A DNA stretch of 64,000 nt from Aurantiochytrium sp. KH105 (Eukaryota > Sar > Bigyra > Thraustochytrida > Thraustochytriidae): contig BGKB01000215.1 of assembly GCA_003116975.1 (NCBI GenBank), positions 1 to 64,000 of the forward strand, written 5' to 3'. Position numbers and translations under genes: made by a program. This document shows positions 1-9,674 of this stretch, piece after piece (the first letter of the stretch is position 1; the number at the start of each line of letters is the position of its first letter). The notes under the pieces are model-generated. The model searched no databases and was not told the origin of the DNA. It saw only the letters and a program-made list of their open reading frames with translations.

Positions 1-56
1 CAGCTCTTTCCTTCTCCTTTTCAGCTCTTTCCTTCTCCTTTTCAGCTCTTTCCTTC
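1..56. repeat. 21-nt tandem repeat (about 2.7 copies)
   Basis: The unit CAGCTCTTTCCTTCTCC plus TTTT repeats at 1-21, 22-42 and 43-56. The length is a multiple of three, and on the minus strand it encodes the 7-residue KEKERAE repeat of the partial gene at the left edge. Confidence 0.85.
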
Positions 57-355
57 AGCGTCCGTCGCGCAGATCTGCCTTCCCTTTTGATAAATTTACG
101 TAGGCCTTCCCCGACCCACTCGCTGCCATAAAAGCTCGTCAAATCATCCAGATCATCATTGATCTGAACGATACGCTCGAGATCTCCCTCCTCATTAAGT
201 TGGTCGAGAACCTCTTCGTCAACTTCACTAAGAAACAACGCTCTTCGCTCAGCGTACTCCTCATCCTGCGCCTCGTTCAGGTCCTGCGCATCCTCCTCCT
301 CATTTTGCGTCTCGTTCAGGTCCTGCACATCCTCCTCCTCGTCGTACTCGTCCAT
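1..355 (-). CDS. Acidic coiled-coil protein, 5' part, runs off left edge
   Basis: On the minus strand an open frame begins at an ATG at 355 and continues to position 1 without a stop, so only about 118 N-terminal residues are visible. The start MDEYDEEEDVQDLNETQ is very acidic and holds two near-identical 13-residue units (EEEDVQDLNETQN and EEEDAQDLNEAQD). A less biased part follows (LDQLNEEGDLERIVQ, then LTSFYGSEW), and then a basic stretch leading into a charged 7-residue repeat (KEKERAE) encoded by a 21-nt tandem repeat, probably a coiled coil or single alpha-helix. I do not recognise the family. Coding is supported by codon-periodic repeats and the absence of stops. The true start could lie further upstream if there is an intron. 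Confidence 0.55.
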   Translation of the reverse strand, partial: MDEYDEEEDVQDLNETQNEEEDAQDLNEAQDEEYAERRALFLSEVDEEVLDQLNEEGDLERIVQINDDLDDLTSFYGSEWVGEGLRKFIKREGRSARRTLKERAEKEKERAEKEKERA

Positions 356-390
356 CTGCGCGGCCCAGCAAACGAGCCCAGCACAAAGGC

Positions 391-450
391 TCCCGCTGCG
401 CCTGCTCCCGCTGCGCCTGCTCCTGCTGCGCCTGCTCCTGCTGCGCCTGC
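391..450. repeat. 15-nt minisatellite (4 copies)
   Basis: Four copies of TCC(C/T)GCTGCGCCTGC lie at 391-405, 406-420, 421-435 and 436-450. They lie just upstream of the ATG of the acidic minus-strand gene, so probably in its 5' leader or promoter. A short CCTTGCTG repeat follows near 477-502. From 503 to about 900 I see nothing else. Confidence 0.75.
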
Positions 451-899
451 TCCTGCCCTCACCGTCCCGCGCCGCGGCCTTGCTGCCTTGCTGCCTTGCT
501 GCATTTGCAGGTCTGCATAACCTGCGGATTGCTTTCGATTTTTTGAACAGACCTCGACAGAACGTCTTTTTCTATGACCCGTCTCCACGTAAGACCAGGA
601 GACGATTTCCCATATTGGTGTGCGGAGATTTGGCACTCGCGATATTCCGCACTTCAGCCAATCGCCTCGCCGGCGCGCAGGCTCGCTCCGCCGCCGCCTG
701 GCTGCCCAGAACACCCGGCGGCACGGCCGTGCAAGCCTTCGTTGTAAAGTTGTGTCACCCCCCTTTTTTCACCTCACCCGCTCACGCGTCTAATCATCGA
801 CGATGGACCAGCGCAGAACTGCGCGAAAGGGCGACTTTGCGCGGGCTTTGTGACCGTGTTTGTGGAGGAGGCTGCCGCGCAGCTGGGCTAGATGGCAGG

Positions 900-1976
900 C
901 AGAGGCAAGGAAACGCGTGGAGAAGACAAACTTGCTGTTAAATATCGTTGTTGGTCGGTTTTGCTTGCATTTTGCGATATTTGGTCTTTACGTTGACAAT
1001 CTTTGCCTTGATCTGGGTCTCTGTAGGGAAGCTAGCTGGCTTGGGCCCAACGTGTTGATCAAGAACAGTCTTCATGATTTGCTTGGGGATCTTGCTTGGG
1101 TGTCTTGCTTGGGTGTCTTGCTTGGGTTCAGATTTGGCTTCCATGCCTTTTCGCCCCCTTCCTGATGACCCAGACTGCATAACTGCTGCAGCTGCTGCGT
1201 CATTCGGTGCAAGCTCTGCTGTCCTTGCCAGTCTTTCAGCTTGCTTTCAAGCCTTCTGTTGAGTGCTGAGCTGCCCGATGAGCAACTTGATGCGTTCCTC
1301 AGAAGGAAGACACGATCGTCCTGGGGACTGCTTCTCGAGTTGCGCGCGCATCACACCTGGCCCCATCTTGTGCGACGACTCCTCGACGCCTTATTCCAAA
1401 AGCTCTTCGACTCGCTCCCTGTTAAGGGCCCATGTAGTCGCTACCGTTAGTCGGGCCGTGATGAGGCCGCCGCGCCCAACCTTGAGGTTTCGCTGGAAGA
1501 ACATGGTGGACCGCGAGCGCATACTCTGGCATATCGCTTCTCCCGTCTCGCAGGCTGATCATCGCTTGCGAGTCATTGCTTGCTATCGGCGTTGCGTTGT
1601 CCTCGCCGATCGTCTCGCATGCTTGCTCGATTGTATCCTCGTCATTTTGGGCATCATCACGCAAGTCGATCCCAGTCGAGGTCGTGGCTTGCACAAGCAA
1701 GTCCCAACTATGGTCCATCAACTCCACCATGCGACGAACTGCGTATGCAACGACATCTTGGCCCTCGGAATCGACAAAGTTTGCCGATCGTTGCTGCTGT
1801 GCTTGCTGCTGTGATAGATGTTGGTCTGACAAGCTGTCGGAGCCTTCGTTTGTAACACCGCTCGGTGAAGCATGACACCCAGGCCGACGAGGACCACAAA
1901 CTTTGCCACAACAAAACACATTTAGCAAGTGTACTCCCCAAAGCGGTCCCTCGAACAAAACGTCATCGCTTACCAC
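900..1976 (-). other. Decayed coding-like sequence, family not recognised
   Basis: The minus strand shows several stretches that look like former protein (Gln/Glu-rich helices, normal amino-acid mix) but in different frames and interrupted, so no intact gene can be called. It lies next to a gag fossil and may belong to the same or another dead mobile element. I could not assign it to a family. A host gene with introns is the alternative. Confidence 0.3.
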
Positions 1977-2037
1977 ACCAGGAGCTTGTTCAGGATGCTG
2001 GGAGTTTCAACAGTCATTGGTACCTTATTAGGCGCTT

Positions 2038-3693
2038 TTGCGTGTACCTTTGCCCTATTACGACTTGGTACTCTCTGCCAATGTGGCTGCTGGCGTCGAC
2101 CTGCCACTGCAGAATTACCTGAATATGTCAGAGAAATCACCTTGGAAACCTCTTGAGCGCAAGCAAAATGCAAAAGACATCCTGCCACTGGCGCGCGAGA
2201 CACTCACTGCACACTTTCACGATATTCTCGCCAATAACAATAGCGAGCCCATCCTTCGCATAGAGGGCACCTTTCGTTCGGCAATATAGACACTAGCTGC
2301 CGCGATCCGGGTATCACATGAGCTTGCCCGACCTGTAATTGATGCAGCACCTATTGACGATGCCCGTCACGATGAGCTAGCCATCAGCTGCAGCTCGACA
2401 CCAGGTGGTAAGCACCCACGCCCAGCGCAAATCCTAAAAGTACACACCGACGTTGCTGAGAATCCTCACAAGCCTGTCAACTCAAGCTCTGAAGATTCCA
2501 GTTCCGAACCTGACGTCTCCAAGAGCGACTCAAAGTTAGGAAAAGGAAGCCGTCCTACGTCTGCCGCCACCTCCCAACAGAGTCAAACTCAGTGGTCGCA
2601 ACCCCAGGTCCTACAATATGCTTATCAGTTATATCTGCCACCCCTTCCCAAGATCGAGGCGAACCTTGACGTAGAATGGCCTGACTACCGCGACAAGATG
2701 AAAGTATTCCGCATCATGCATCGCCTTACCAAGGATAATATCCGCCGGGCCCCAGACGAAGAACGCGTCAGACTCGATAGACAACTCTTTTTGTGCATTC
2801 AATCCTCTCTCGGTATCTTCTCATATCTGGTAGACGGCAGCGATATCAAACGTTCCGGCCTCAAAGCCTGGGAAGCTCTCGAGAAACACCAGACTCCTAA
2901 AAACCTCGAGTCTCTCACAGAACTTATGCAAAGGTTCGTAGAGCTCTTACGCTCCGACAACTTCCAAGCATCCTTTGAATCTACGTCTGCGATCTTCAAA
3001 GAACTCCACAAACTCGATCAAATCGCTCGACAATTTGGGAAAACGAAGCTCACTGTAACCAATTTGATGCACCTGATGATTCTCACTAAACTCAAGCGAC
3101 TCACACCGACAGGAGCTCAATACTATCTTTCCCAACTCCTGGAACAAGAGCATATCAACATGGCCAAGCTTCGCACCATCAGTGAGGAGATCGCAACAGA
3201 GTTCAAGTCAAGTTCCAATGCACCGCTTGACGCGCCTGTCCCTGCACAGCCCGACACGAGTGCCCCCATTGCCCGTCGCAGACAAATGAAGTTCCCTGCT
3301 ACAAACTTCAGATCTCCACGCTGCAAACGCTGCAATTGCAATTGCTCTCCCAACGCATGCACGTATCAAGGGGATGTTTTCTGCCAGCATTGTCAGCTTC
3401 ACTCCCACAGGACCGAGGCGTGCATTACCAAAGGTAACAATCAAACCGCCAAGCGCAAGCGCCAGCATCGGTCAGATGGAGCGTCCGCCTTGTCGTCTTG
3501 GAAGAGACATCCCTCTACGGCGAATGGTCTTCGAGAATATGGCCACAGCAACGACAGTCGTAACGATAACTTCGTCGACAGTCATTACTACGAAGAGCGT
3601 CTTGCGGAGGAAGGGAGTTTGTGCGATGCCACTACGGGCCGAAGACTACCGGGCACGCACACCCACAAACGTCGAAAGAACAAAAGAACGTAA
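2038..3693 (+). mobile_element. Gag fossil of an LTR retrotransposon (copia-like), broken
   Basis: The coding potential resembles a copia-type gag: a helical region with a Trp-Glu-x-Leu core (KAWEALEKHQTPKN), then a linker rich in Pro/Ser/Ala, then a Cys/His cluster ending in a CCHC zinc knuckle of spacing C-x2-C-x4-H-x4-C (CQHCQLHSHRTEAC), and a basic tail. I found no protease, integrase or reverse transcriptase downstream, and no terminal repeats. The element is therefore truncated and broken, with a small number of breaks. Its age cannot be dated without the LTR pair. Coding-like sequence without a start codon also lies between its recognisable parts. Confidence 0.55.
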
Positions 3694-3699
3694 GAATCT

Positions 3700-4518
3700 A
3701 GGTCAACTTCGACCGTTCTTCATTCGCAAGAAGTTGCCAATCCAGTTCACAAGATCAACAGTACGGACAGCGATTCCTTTAAGCGTAGGCGTATGATAAG
3801 ACTGAATGAAGCAATCCCCCCACCCCCCAACAAAGAAAAGGCCTTGTCAACGTGATGGAATCTCGCAAAGTCGCAGAACCTTAAGACTGATTTTCAAACA
3901 CCTATCCGGTCGTGCAATACCTTTTCACGGTCTTACAATTAGTCGTCGACGCAAACAAACTATCTCGCATGAATTTTCATTTCGAGCTTTTTTTTTCTTA
4001 TCTCGGCTCGTTCCCGGAATTGACGCGCCACCCGCCGTGCCCAATTGAAGCTGAGTCTCTCCAGACTTACTGTTAGGCCAATGCCGATCCGCCGACCATG
4101 AACACCCACTTCCAGCCTTGGCAAGTGAAGCGAAAACGCATCGTCTCCAAGTCCGCCAAGGACGCGACCGTCAACCCGTTGCTCGCTTTTCACCCAGCTC
4201 GTATTTGGCATGCAAGAACCCGATCTTTCTCTACATGCCGGTTTCTGGCTCGTTCTCCGGTCCCAGCGAGCCTGCGTACGTACCGACTCTTGCGGCGCGA
4301 GCTCGCTAGATAGCTAACGGTCGTGCGCGCGCGGCCCGTCATCTCCGCCAAGAGTGCGCAAGTTGAGTTCTGGCGAGCGAAAACTCCTCGGAGCGAGGAC
4401 TGGCTTGTCCCCTTACGACCCGGCTGGGTTGCTTGGTTCCCCGGCGCAAGGTTGCACGGCGAAAGAAAGTCAGGCTGTGTCTCGCGAGTCGCACGCGGAC
4501 CCAGAAGCCGCCCGGCCT

Positions 4519-4553
<35 letters not shown>

Positions 4554-4702
4554 TGCGGTTCGCGATCTTTGCAGCGGCACGAATCTTTCCCATGTAAAGA
4601 ACGGCCGCGTAACGTTTCCCGTGCGTCGACAAGTTTTCTTCGATCGTCACGAGATCCAGGCAAGGCAGAACCTCATCCGAGCATTCCTCAATTGTCAGCG
4701 AG
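3700..4702. other. Intergenic spacer with a TCTGCG microsatellite
   Basis: No gene is visible here. A run of five TCTGCG units lies at 4521-4550. The 3' part is the presumed promoter and leader of the RING-UBA gene that starts at 4703. I see no clear TATA element. Confidence 0.5.
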
Positions 4703-7024
4703 ATGGCGACCATGCAGGAGAAATGGCAGCGCAGAGAGGCGTGCGTTGAGTGCGCCCAGCCCTTCGAGCCTGTGTCTGTGCGCCAGAGGCTGCAGCAAAT
4801 GAAAGACTGCTCGGCGCGAGATCCCGGAATGGACGTCTACGCACTTACATGCGGCCATTGGGTTTGTAGGTCGCACGCGGGCCTCATTACGCACTGCGCA
4901 TTGTGCAAGCGTGATGCGCGCGACTTTTTGCAATGGCAAGCGTGCCGGACCATTGGCTTTAGTGCTGCTACGCTTTCCTCGTCCAGCGAATCTGACTGGG
5001 TAAACCTCAGCGATGGCAACTCTGACTGCGAGTCTGACGGCGACAGCTATATGCACATGGAGCATGAGGATATCTCTGCAATTTGCCTGGCTCCCAACAA
5101 AGGCCTCGACGTGGTAGAGGATGCGGAGGTGGGCACCTGTGGTGTTGTTGATGCCCCCCCTCGCAAAGATATCGCGAGCGAGGATTTGACGATGCAAAAA
5201 GAGCCCATCGCCCAAGAGACGACGTCTTCGAGCTTCGCAACGGCCGATTCTCGTCAGGACAAAGCGGTATATGATTTGCAGACCGAGAACACTCGCCGAC
5301 GTCTTCGTCCGGAGAGCTCTTACAAAACCGTAGCCTTGCGCAAGCGCAACAACACGATGAATCTGGCAAATGCGCGAGCGATGGGGCGCAGCAGCGTGTT
5401 AATGGAGCTCTCCATCATGGGGTTTGATTCCCGGCAAATTTCGCGAATTCCAGAGTCTTGCAACGATAGCGTAGAGAGCGCGCTCGACTGGCTTCTCGCG
5501 CATGCGCAAAACCCAGCGTGGGAAAACAGCGAGCAAGTTGTTTGCGACAGAACCGTCCTGTCGGCCAGCGCTGATGAGCAAAGGGGCGCTTCCGACTCCG
5601 TTTCCGATTCAGACTCTGAGTCCAGTTCCTCCGAGTCCGAGTCCGAGTCCGAGTCGGATTCCAGTTCCGAGTCCGAGTCCGAGTCTGAGTCCGAGTCTGA
5701 GTCTGAGTCCGAGTCTGGCTCCGATTCAGACTCTTGCTCGGAGTCGGAATCTGAGTCTGAGTCGGACTCGGATCTCGATCTCGCTGCGCCTAGTGAGCTG
5801 ACACTCGCGTCCTTCCTGGTCCATGCAGCGCGCCGTTTCAAAAAGGAGTTTCTATGCAGCGAACTAGCACATACATCCTGCAAAGGTGTGCCTTTGTCTT
5901 CGAATCGAGGCGAGAAGCTGACATTCAACGACCCAAAACTGCGGTCACTCAAGGCGTCACTCGGTGAACTTGCAACTGCTCTTGATCGTGAAGTGGAGGA
6001 AATTTCGAATCAATACAAGACAAACGCGCCTCTTTGGTTTGCTGGCATTGACGCGGACGAGTCTGCCAACGACGCGGCCAAGGCATTTAGCCAAGGTGAA
6101 CAAATGTTGAATACGCGCGCTTCAGCGTTGGTAAGCATTACGTCCCAGTGCGCGGAGCTCCTAGATGCCGCAAAGTCTGTTGCTACGACACTCCAGTACC
6201 AGCTCATGAAGGACAAATGCGAGATCAATTCGCAGCTCCGGAAAGCGAGTCGGAGCAAAACACCGAAAAATGCAATGCTGGACGACGAGCCCACAAGCTA
6301 CATGCCTTGCTGCTTGGGCTACAGATTCTGCGATCTTCGTGATTGCTTTGAGCGCGATGGTTGCAGTACATGTTGCCGTTGCACGCAGGATTCTCTTCGA
6401 GAGACCGATACAACGTATGAGAATGGCAGCACTCTTTGTTGCGAATCGTGTGAATCTCTCAACGAGAGCTACGAATGCCTTCGCAACTCGAGTGCCAAGC
6501 AGATCTTGCAGTCTGACGTGCGACTTTGCGAAAAGGCTTCATCAAAGACGAAGCTTTCTGGAACGGAAGCAAGCTTCTCAAAGCTGCCAAAGCTTGCCGC
6601 GCAGAAAGCGCAGAAACGCGCAACACCAAAGACGCAAAAGCCTGCTTTCGTTCCCCAAAAGAACACTCGTGCGACACGACGGCCTGCGGCAAAAGTGCCG
6701 TTGCCTGTATCACAGGCTCGTGGTACTACTCGAAGTGACCCAAAGCCGAAAGATCGCGCGCCATCACGCTCTGCGAAGGTATTGTCGATCGGGAGCTGTA
6801 TTGCCCCGACCCAAAAGTGCGATTGTGAAACGAAGAGCATTTGCACTTTAACCTTTCTGGAGTGCTGCTGCGCGTGCAGCGACAAGCGAGAGGAGCGTGG
6901 CTGGGCCTACAAGGACGGACTTGGAATGGTCCAAGTTTCTGCATATGAGGATTGTGCGGGATACTGCCCGGCTTGCGCTGACTATTGGCGTATGCAAATC
7001 AAAGGCTCTCGGACAAGCGGCTAA
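4703..7024 (+). CDS. RING-like / UBA-like protein with Ser-Glu repeats and Cys-rich C-terminus
   Basis: A single open frame of 773 residues. The N-terminus has RING-type zinc spacing: C14-x2-C17, C50-x-H52, C55, H58, C65-x2-C68. Around residues 230-269 a helical segment with the core IMGFDSRQI and ALDWLLAHAQ resembles a UBA ubiquitin-binding domain. Residues about 297-360 are a Ser-Glu/Ser-Asp tract built from a degenerate TCCGAG hexanucleotide. The C-terminal third carries two Cys-rich clusters (near 530-600 and 710-765, the latter with LECCCACSDK) around a basic, Lys/Pro-rich linker. By family logic it could be a ubiquitin ligase that also binds ubiquitin (inference). No full-length relative comes to mind. 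It converges with the SR-rich gene 61 bases away. Confidence 0.75.
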   Translation: MATMQEKWQRREACVECAQPFEPVSVRQRLQQMKDCSARDPGMDVYALTCGHWVCRSHAGLITHCALCKRDARDFLQWQACRTIGFSAATLSSSSESDWVNLSDGNSDCESDGDSYMHMEHEDISAICLAPNKGLDVVEDAEVGTCGVVDAPPRKDIASEDLTMQKEPIAQETTSSSFATADSRQDKAVYDLQTENTRRRLRPESSYKTVALRKRNNTMNLANARAMGRSSVLMELSIMGFDSRQISRIPESCNDSVESALDWLLAHAQNPAWENSEQVVCDRTVLSASADEQRGASDSVSDSDSESSSSESESESESDSSSESESESESESESESESGSDSDSCSESESESESDSDLDLAAPSELTLASFLVHAARRFKKEFLCSELAHTSCKGVPLSSNRGEKLTFNDPKLRSLKASLGELATALDREVEEISNQYKTNAPLWFAGIDADESANDAAKAFSQGEQMLNTRASALVSITSQCAELLDAAKSVATTLQYQLMKDKCEINSQLRKASRSKTPKNAMLDDEPTSYMPCCLGYRFCDLRDCFERDGCSTCCRCTQDSLRETDTTYENGSTLCCESCESLNESYECLRNSSAKQILQSDVRLCEKASSKTKLSGTEASFSKLPKLAAQKAQKRATPKTQKPAFVPQKNTRATRRPAAKVPLPVSQARGTTRSDPKPKDRAPSRSAKVLSIGSCIAPTQKCDCETKSICTLTFLECCCACSDKREERGWAYKDGLGMVQVSAYEDCAGYCPACADYWRMQIKGSRTSG

Positions 7025-7085
7025 ATGCTCAAGGGCAAGCGAGGAAACAACTTCGCCCTGGACAAAATATTGCAAATAAGAATCT

Positions 7086-8909
7086 TCATGGTGAAAAGTT
7101 GAGACTGTCTTCGAGCTCAATATCTGCTGAGCTTGCCTTGGCTGTAGCTTGCGTGGACGCTGCTACTGCTGATGATGATGATGCTTGAGTGCCGTTGCTA
7201 TTATCGCCCTTTGCAATCGCCTCGTTGGTCTCAGAAAGGGTCTTCTTGGCCTTCTTGGCTTGCTTTAATTTCGCCTCCCTGATCTCAGGCTGCTTGTCCT
7301 TTGCTTCTCCCGAAGACGATTTGTCCAACGTTGCATCTAAAGTCTGCTGTGAAGACTTTGTTTCGGAAGTTGCGCTCTCAGTCTCTTTTGCAGATTCAGC
7401 ATTGCGCGGCGTTGCAGATTTGCGATTGCGCTTGCGCTTACGCTTGTTTTGGCCGGCCTTTGCAGACGAGGTCTTGGGATCATTTTCGTGAGATGGTCTG
7501 GTACCTCGTGGCGATGGACGACGGTCACGATCTCGGAAGGGCGGCGAGCGACGACCTCGAGGTGAAAGGGAACGACGCGGGCGTCGCATATCCCCACGAG
7601 GAGGTGACCGCCGCAGTCCATCGCCTCGAAATCCTCGTGGCGAAGGGGATCGCCATCGGCGACGAGGCGGCGAGAGACCTCCTCGTCGAGGCGGAGGCGG
7701 CGAGTATGGTCTCCGCGGAGCGCGGAAAGGGGGTGGTGATCGCGATCGAGATCGCGACCATCTTCGTGGCGACGGCGGCAATGGCGGCAGCGGTGAGCGA
7801 GACCTGCCACTGCGAAATGGCGGCGGTGAAGGTGATCTTCGCCTTCTCATGGGCGGTGGTGACGGAGACCATCGGCGCGGTGATCGAGATCTCCGGCGCG
7901 GCGGAGGGGGTGGCGAACGTAGTCGTGTACGGGGTGATCGGCTTTGTGAAAGCCGTGCACCATCGCGGTCCGGGCTTGCTCCATCACGCCCATTCCGAGG
8001 TGAGTCTTCGCGCGGGTTTCCCCCGCGTTCCGATGGAGGCTTCCAGCCTTCTGAAATGTTTGTAGTCTTGCTTGCCGTTCCAGACTCTGACTTAGCAGTG
8101 CTACTTGGCATCAAGCTTGGCTGTAGCAATGAGCCGTCCGATCGCCCGGGCACGGCTGGCGCCCGAGGAGGATTCTCCGAGAGCGCACTGGCAAAGGCCA
8201 CCTTGCGATTTGGTGTGGCATTGGAGCGAGCAGATCGAAATGCGGAGGTCAAGCCTGTGCTAGAGTTGGAAAAGGGTGCAGCCGTGGTTTTCGCCTTGGC
8301 GGAAGGAGAGGCAGTCGAGCCTGCACGATCCTTTTGCCGGCGCTTGATCTCGCGGACACGTTCATCGAGAACCGCGATGGAGCCTACCCCGAGCCATCCC
8401 TTTTCTTTCCACTTGTCAAAGTACTTATTGAAAGATTCGACGACCTTTTCAGGAGATTCGGGCGCCAGACACTCGCGCACAGCTGTTTCCAGAACGGAAA
8501 GCCAAACACTTTCATAATCGACTGGAAGCTTTTTGCCCTCGGAGCGCATCGCGTGGCACTTGCCGAGAACATCGTGCAGGACGCGAAGGACCATTATTTT
8601 TTTTCCTCCACTTCCCGTTTTCGATTTTCTGCAGACGAGAGATTCAAGCTCGGCGCCGATGGCTCGCGCGCATCGTGGATGGGCCATAATCCATGTTCTC
8701 GCTTCTCTTGCGCCATCCTTTTCGCGGACGACTTTGGTTAAAAGCGTCTGCAGCTTTTGTTTACGATTTTCCGAAAGTTCAATGCCGACGTCACCATTGT
8801 TGGCTCCCCCCACGTGATCCGTGCCTGAGCTCGCGCCACCGCTGCCGTCGCCGAGGTCGAGCAACTTGGCGACCTCGCTTTCTGCCTTCTTCCTGCGTTT
8901 GCTCGACAT
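7086..8909 (-). CDS. CID-domain, Arg/Ser-rich RNA-processing protein
   Basis: 607 residues from the ATG at 8909 (MSSKRRKKAES); an in-frame GTG 30 bases upstream is less likely. Residues about 47-175 form an all-helical region (ARTWIMAHPRCARAI, then VLRVLHDVLGKCHAM, then FNKYFDKWKEKGWL) resembling the CID fold that binds the RNA polymerase II tail or recruits splicing factors, as in the CHERP/U2SURP/SCAF proteins. Residues about 300-470 are dense in Arg-Ser, Arg-Arg-Ser-Pro and Ser-Pro-Pro-Pro motifs typical of SR-type nuclear proteins. The tail is basic, then Lys/Ala-rich and helical. The likely role is coupling of transcription and splicing in the nucleus. The CID assignment is by pattern and is the least certain part. 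Confidence 0.7.
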   Translation of the reverse strand: MSSKRRKKAESEVAKLLDLGDGSGGASSGTDHVGGANNGDVGIELSENRKQKLQTLLTKVVREKDGAREARTWIMAHPRCARAIGAELESLVCRKSKTGSGGKKIMVLRVLHDVLGKCHAMRSEGKKLPVDYESVWLSVLETAVRECLAPESPEKVVESFNKYFDKWKEKGWLGVGSIAVLDERVREIKRRQKDRAGSTASPSAKAKTTAAPFSNSSTGLTSAFRSARSNATPNRKVAFASALSENPPRAPAVPGRSDGSLLQPSLMPSSTAKSESGTASKTTNISEGWKPPSERGGNPREDSPRNGRDGASPDRDGARLSQSRSPRTRLRSPPPPPRRRSRSPRRWSPSPPPMRRRRSPSPPPFRSGRSRSPLPPLPPSPRRWSRSRSRSPPPFRAPRRPYSPPPPRRGGLSPPRRRWRSPSPRGFRGDGLRRSPPRGDMRRPRRSLSPRGRRSPPFRDRDRRPSPRGTRPSHENDPKTSSAKAGQNKRKRKRNRKSATPRNAESAKETESATSETKSSQQTLDATLDKSSSGEAKDKQPEIREAKLKQAKKAKKTLSETNEAIAKGDNSNGTQASSSSAVAASTQATAKASSADIELEDSLNFSP

Positions 8910-9317
8910 TCTCGTGCCGTCGCTCGCGCGCACAGACACGAGGACGTCTTGAATCTATGTATGTTTCTGCGCTCGGCTCTGAGAGCTCGCACCAGCGCGC
9001 GCAACGCAACGCAAGCGAGCAGGCGCGCACGGCGTGTCTCTCCGGCGCGGGTTGAGGTTGCCAAGGGTCGAAAAGAGGGCGATGGGCGTGTAAATGGTTC
9101 TACGCTGTCTGCGGCCTACGTTCGAAGACGGGCCGCAGCAGATGTCAGCGCCGCGTCACGCCGGCCCGTGTCGCGCCACGCCGCGCCGAGCCGTCGGTCA
9201 GAGCCGCCGCGGCCGCCAAAGCAGCAGCAGCAGCAGCTTGGGAGGTTGGTTTGCTCGGCTTGGGAAAAAACATGTTGCTTTTTACGGTAAACGACTTATA
9301 GACATTTGAAAAGGACC

Positions 9318-9350
9318 TATAAAAGAAGTAGGCAGTCACAGTCACTATAG
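9318..9350 (+). promoter_or_regulatory. Core promoter: TATA box plus initiator
   Basis: TATAAAAG at 9318-9325 is followed about 25 bases later by TCACTATAG at 9342-9350, good TATA/initiator spacing for RNA polymerase II. It points toward the Dpy-30-motif gene at 9675, which would give a leader of about 330 nt containing the CAG array. Confidence 0.45.
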
Positions 9351-9428
9351 TACCAACACACACCTGCGACGATGAGAACGAGAATGTTGATCGAGGCGCG
9401 GTCTCACGGTCGTCGCGGTACAGAATTT

Positions 9429-9484
<56 letters not shown>

Positions 9485-9494
9485 AGAAGAAGAA
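9429..9494. repeat. (GCA)17 followed by (AAG)n in a 5' leader
   Basis: An uninterrupted GCA/CAG run spans 9429-9480, directly followed by AAG units to 9494. It lies between the proposed transcription start and the ATG at 9675, so it is probably an untranslated CAG array. The rest of 8910-9674 is the shared upstream region of the divergent SR-rich and Dpy-30-motif genes. Confidence 0.9.
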
Positions 9495-9674
9495 CGAACG
9501 CACGAACACACGAAAGGGGACGTGAGAGCAGAGGGCGCTCGGTAGTCTCGTGTGCGAGCCGGGGTCGCAGAGGGAGGAGAGCTGGCCGGAATCGTAGACG
9601 CTGCGGAGCTTTGCGGCGACGAGAGAGCTTGTTAACTTGTCGCGAGGATAACCTCGAGAGCGAAGCCGATCGCG

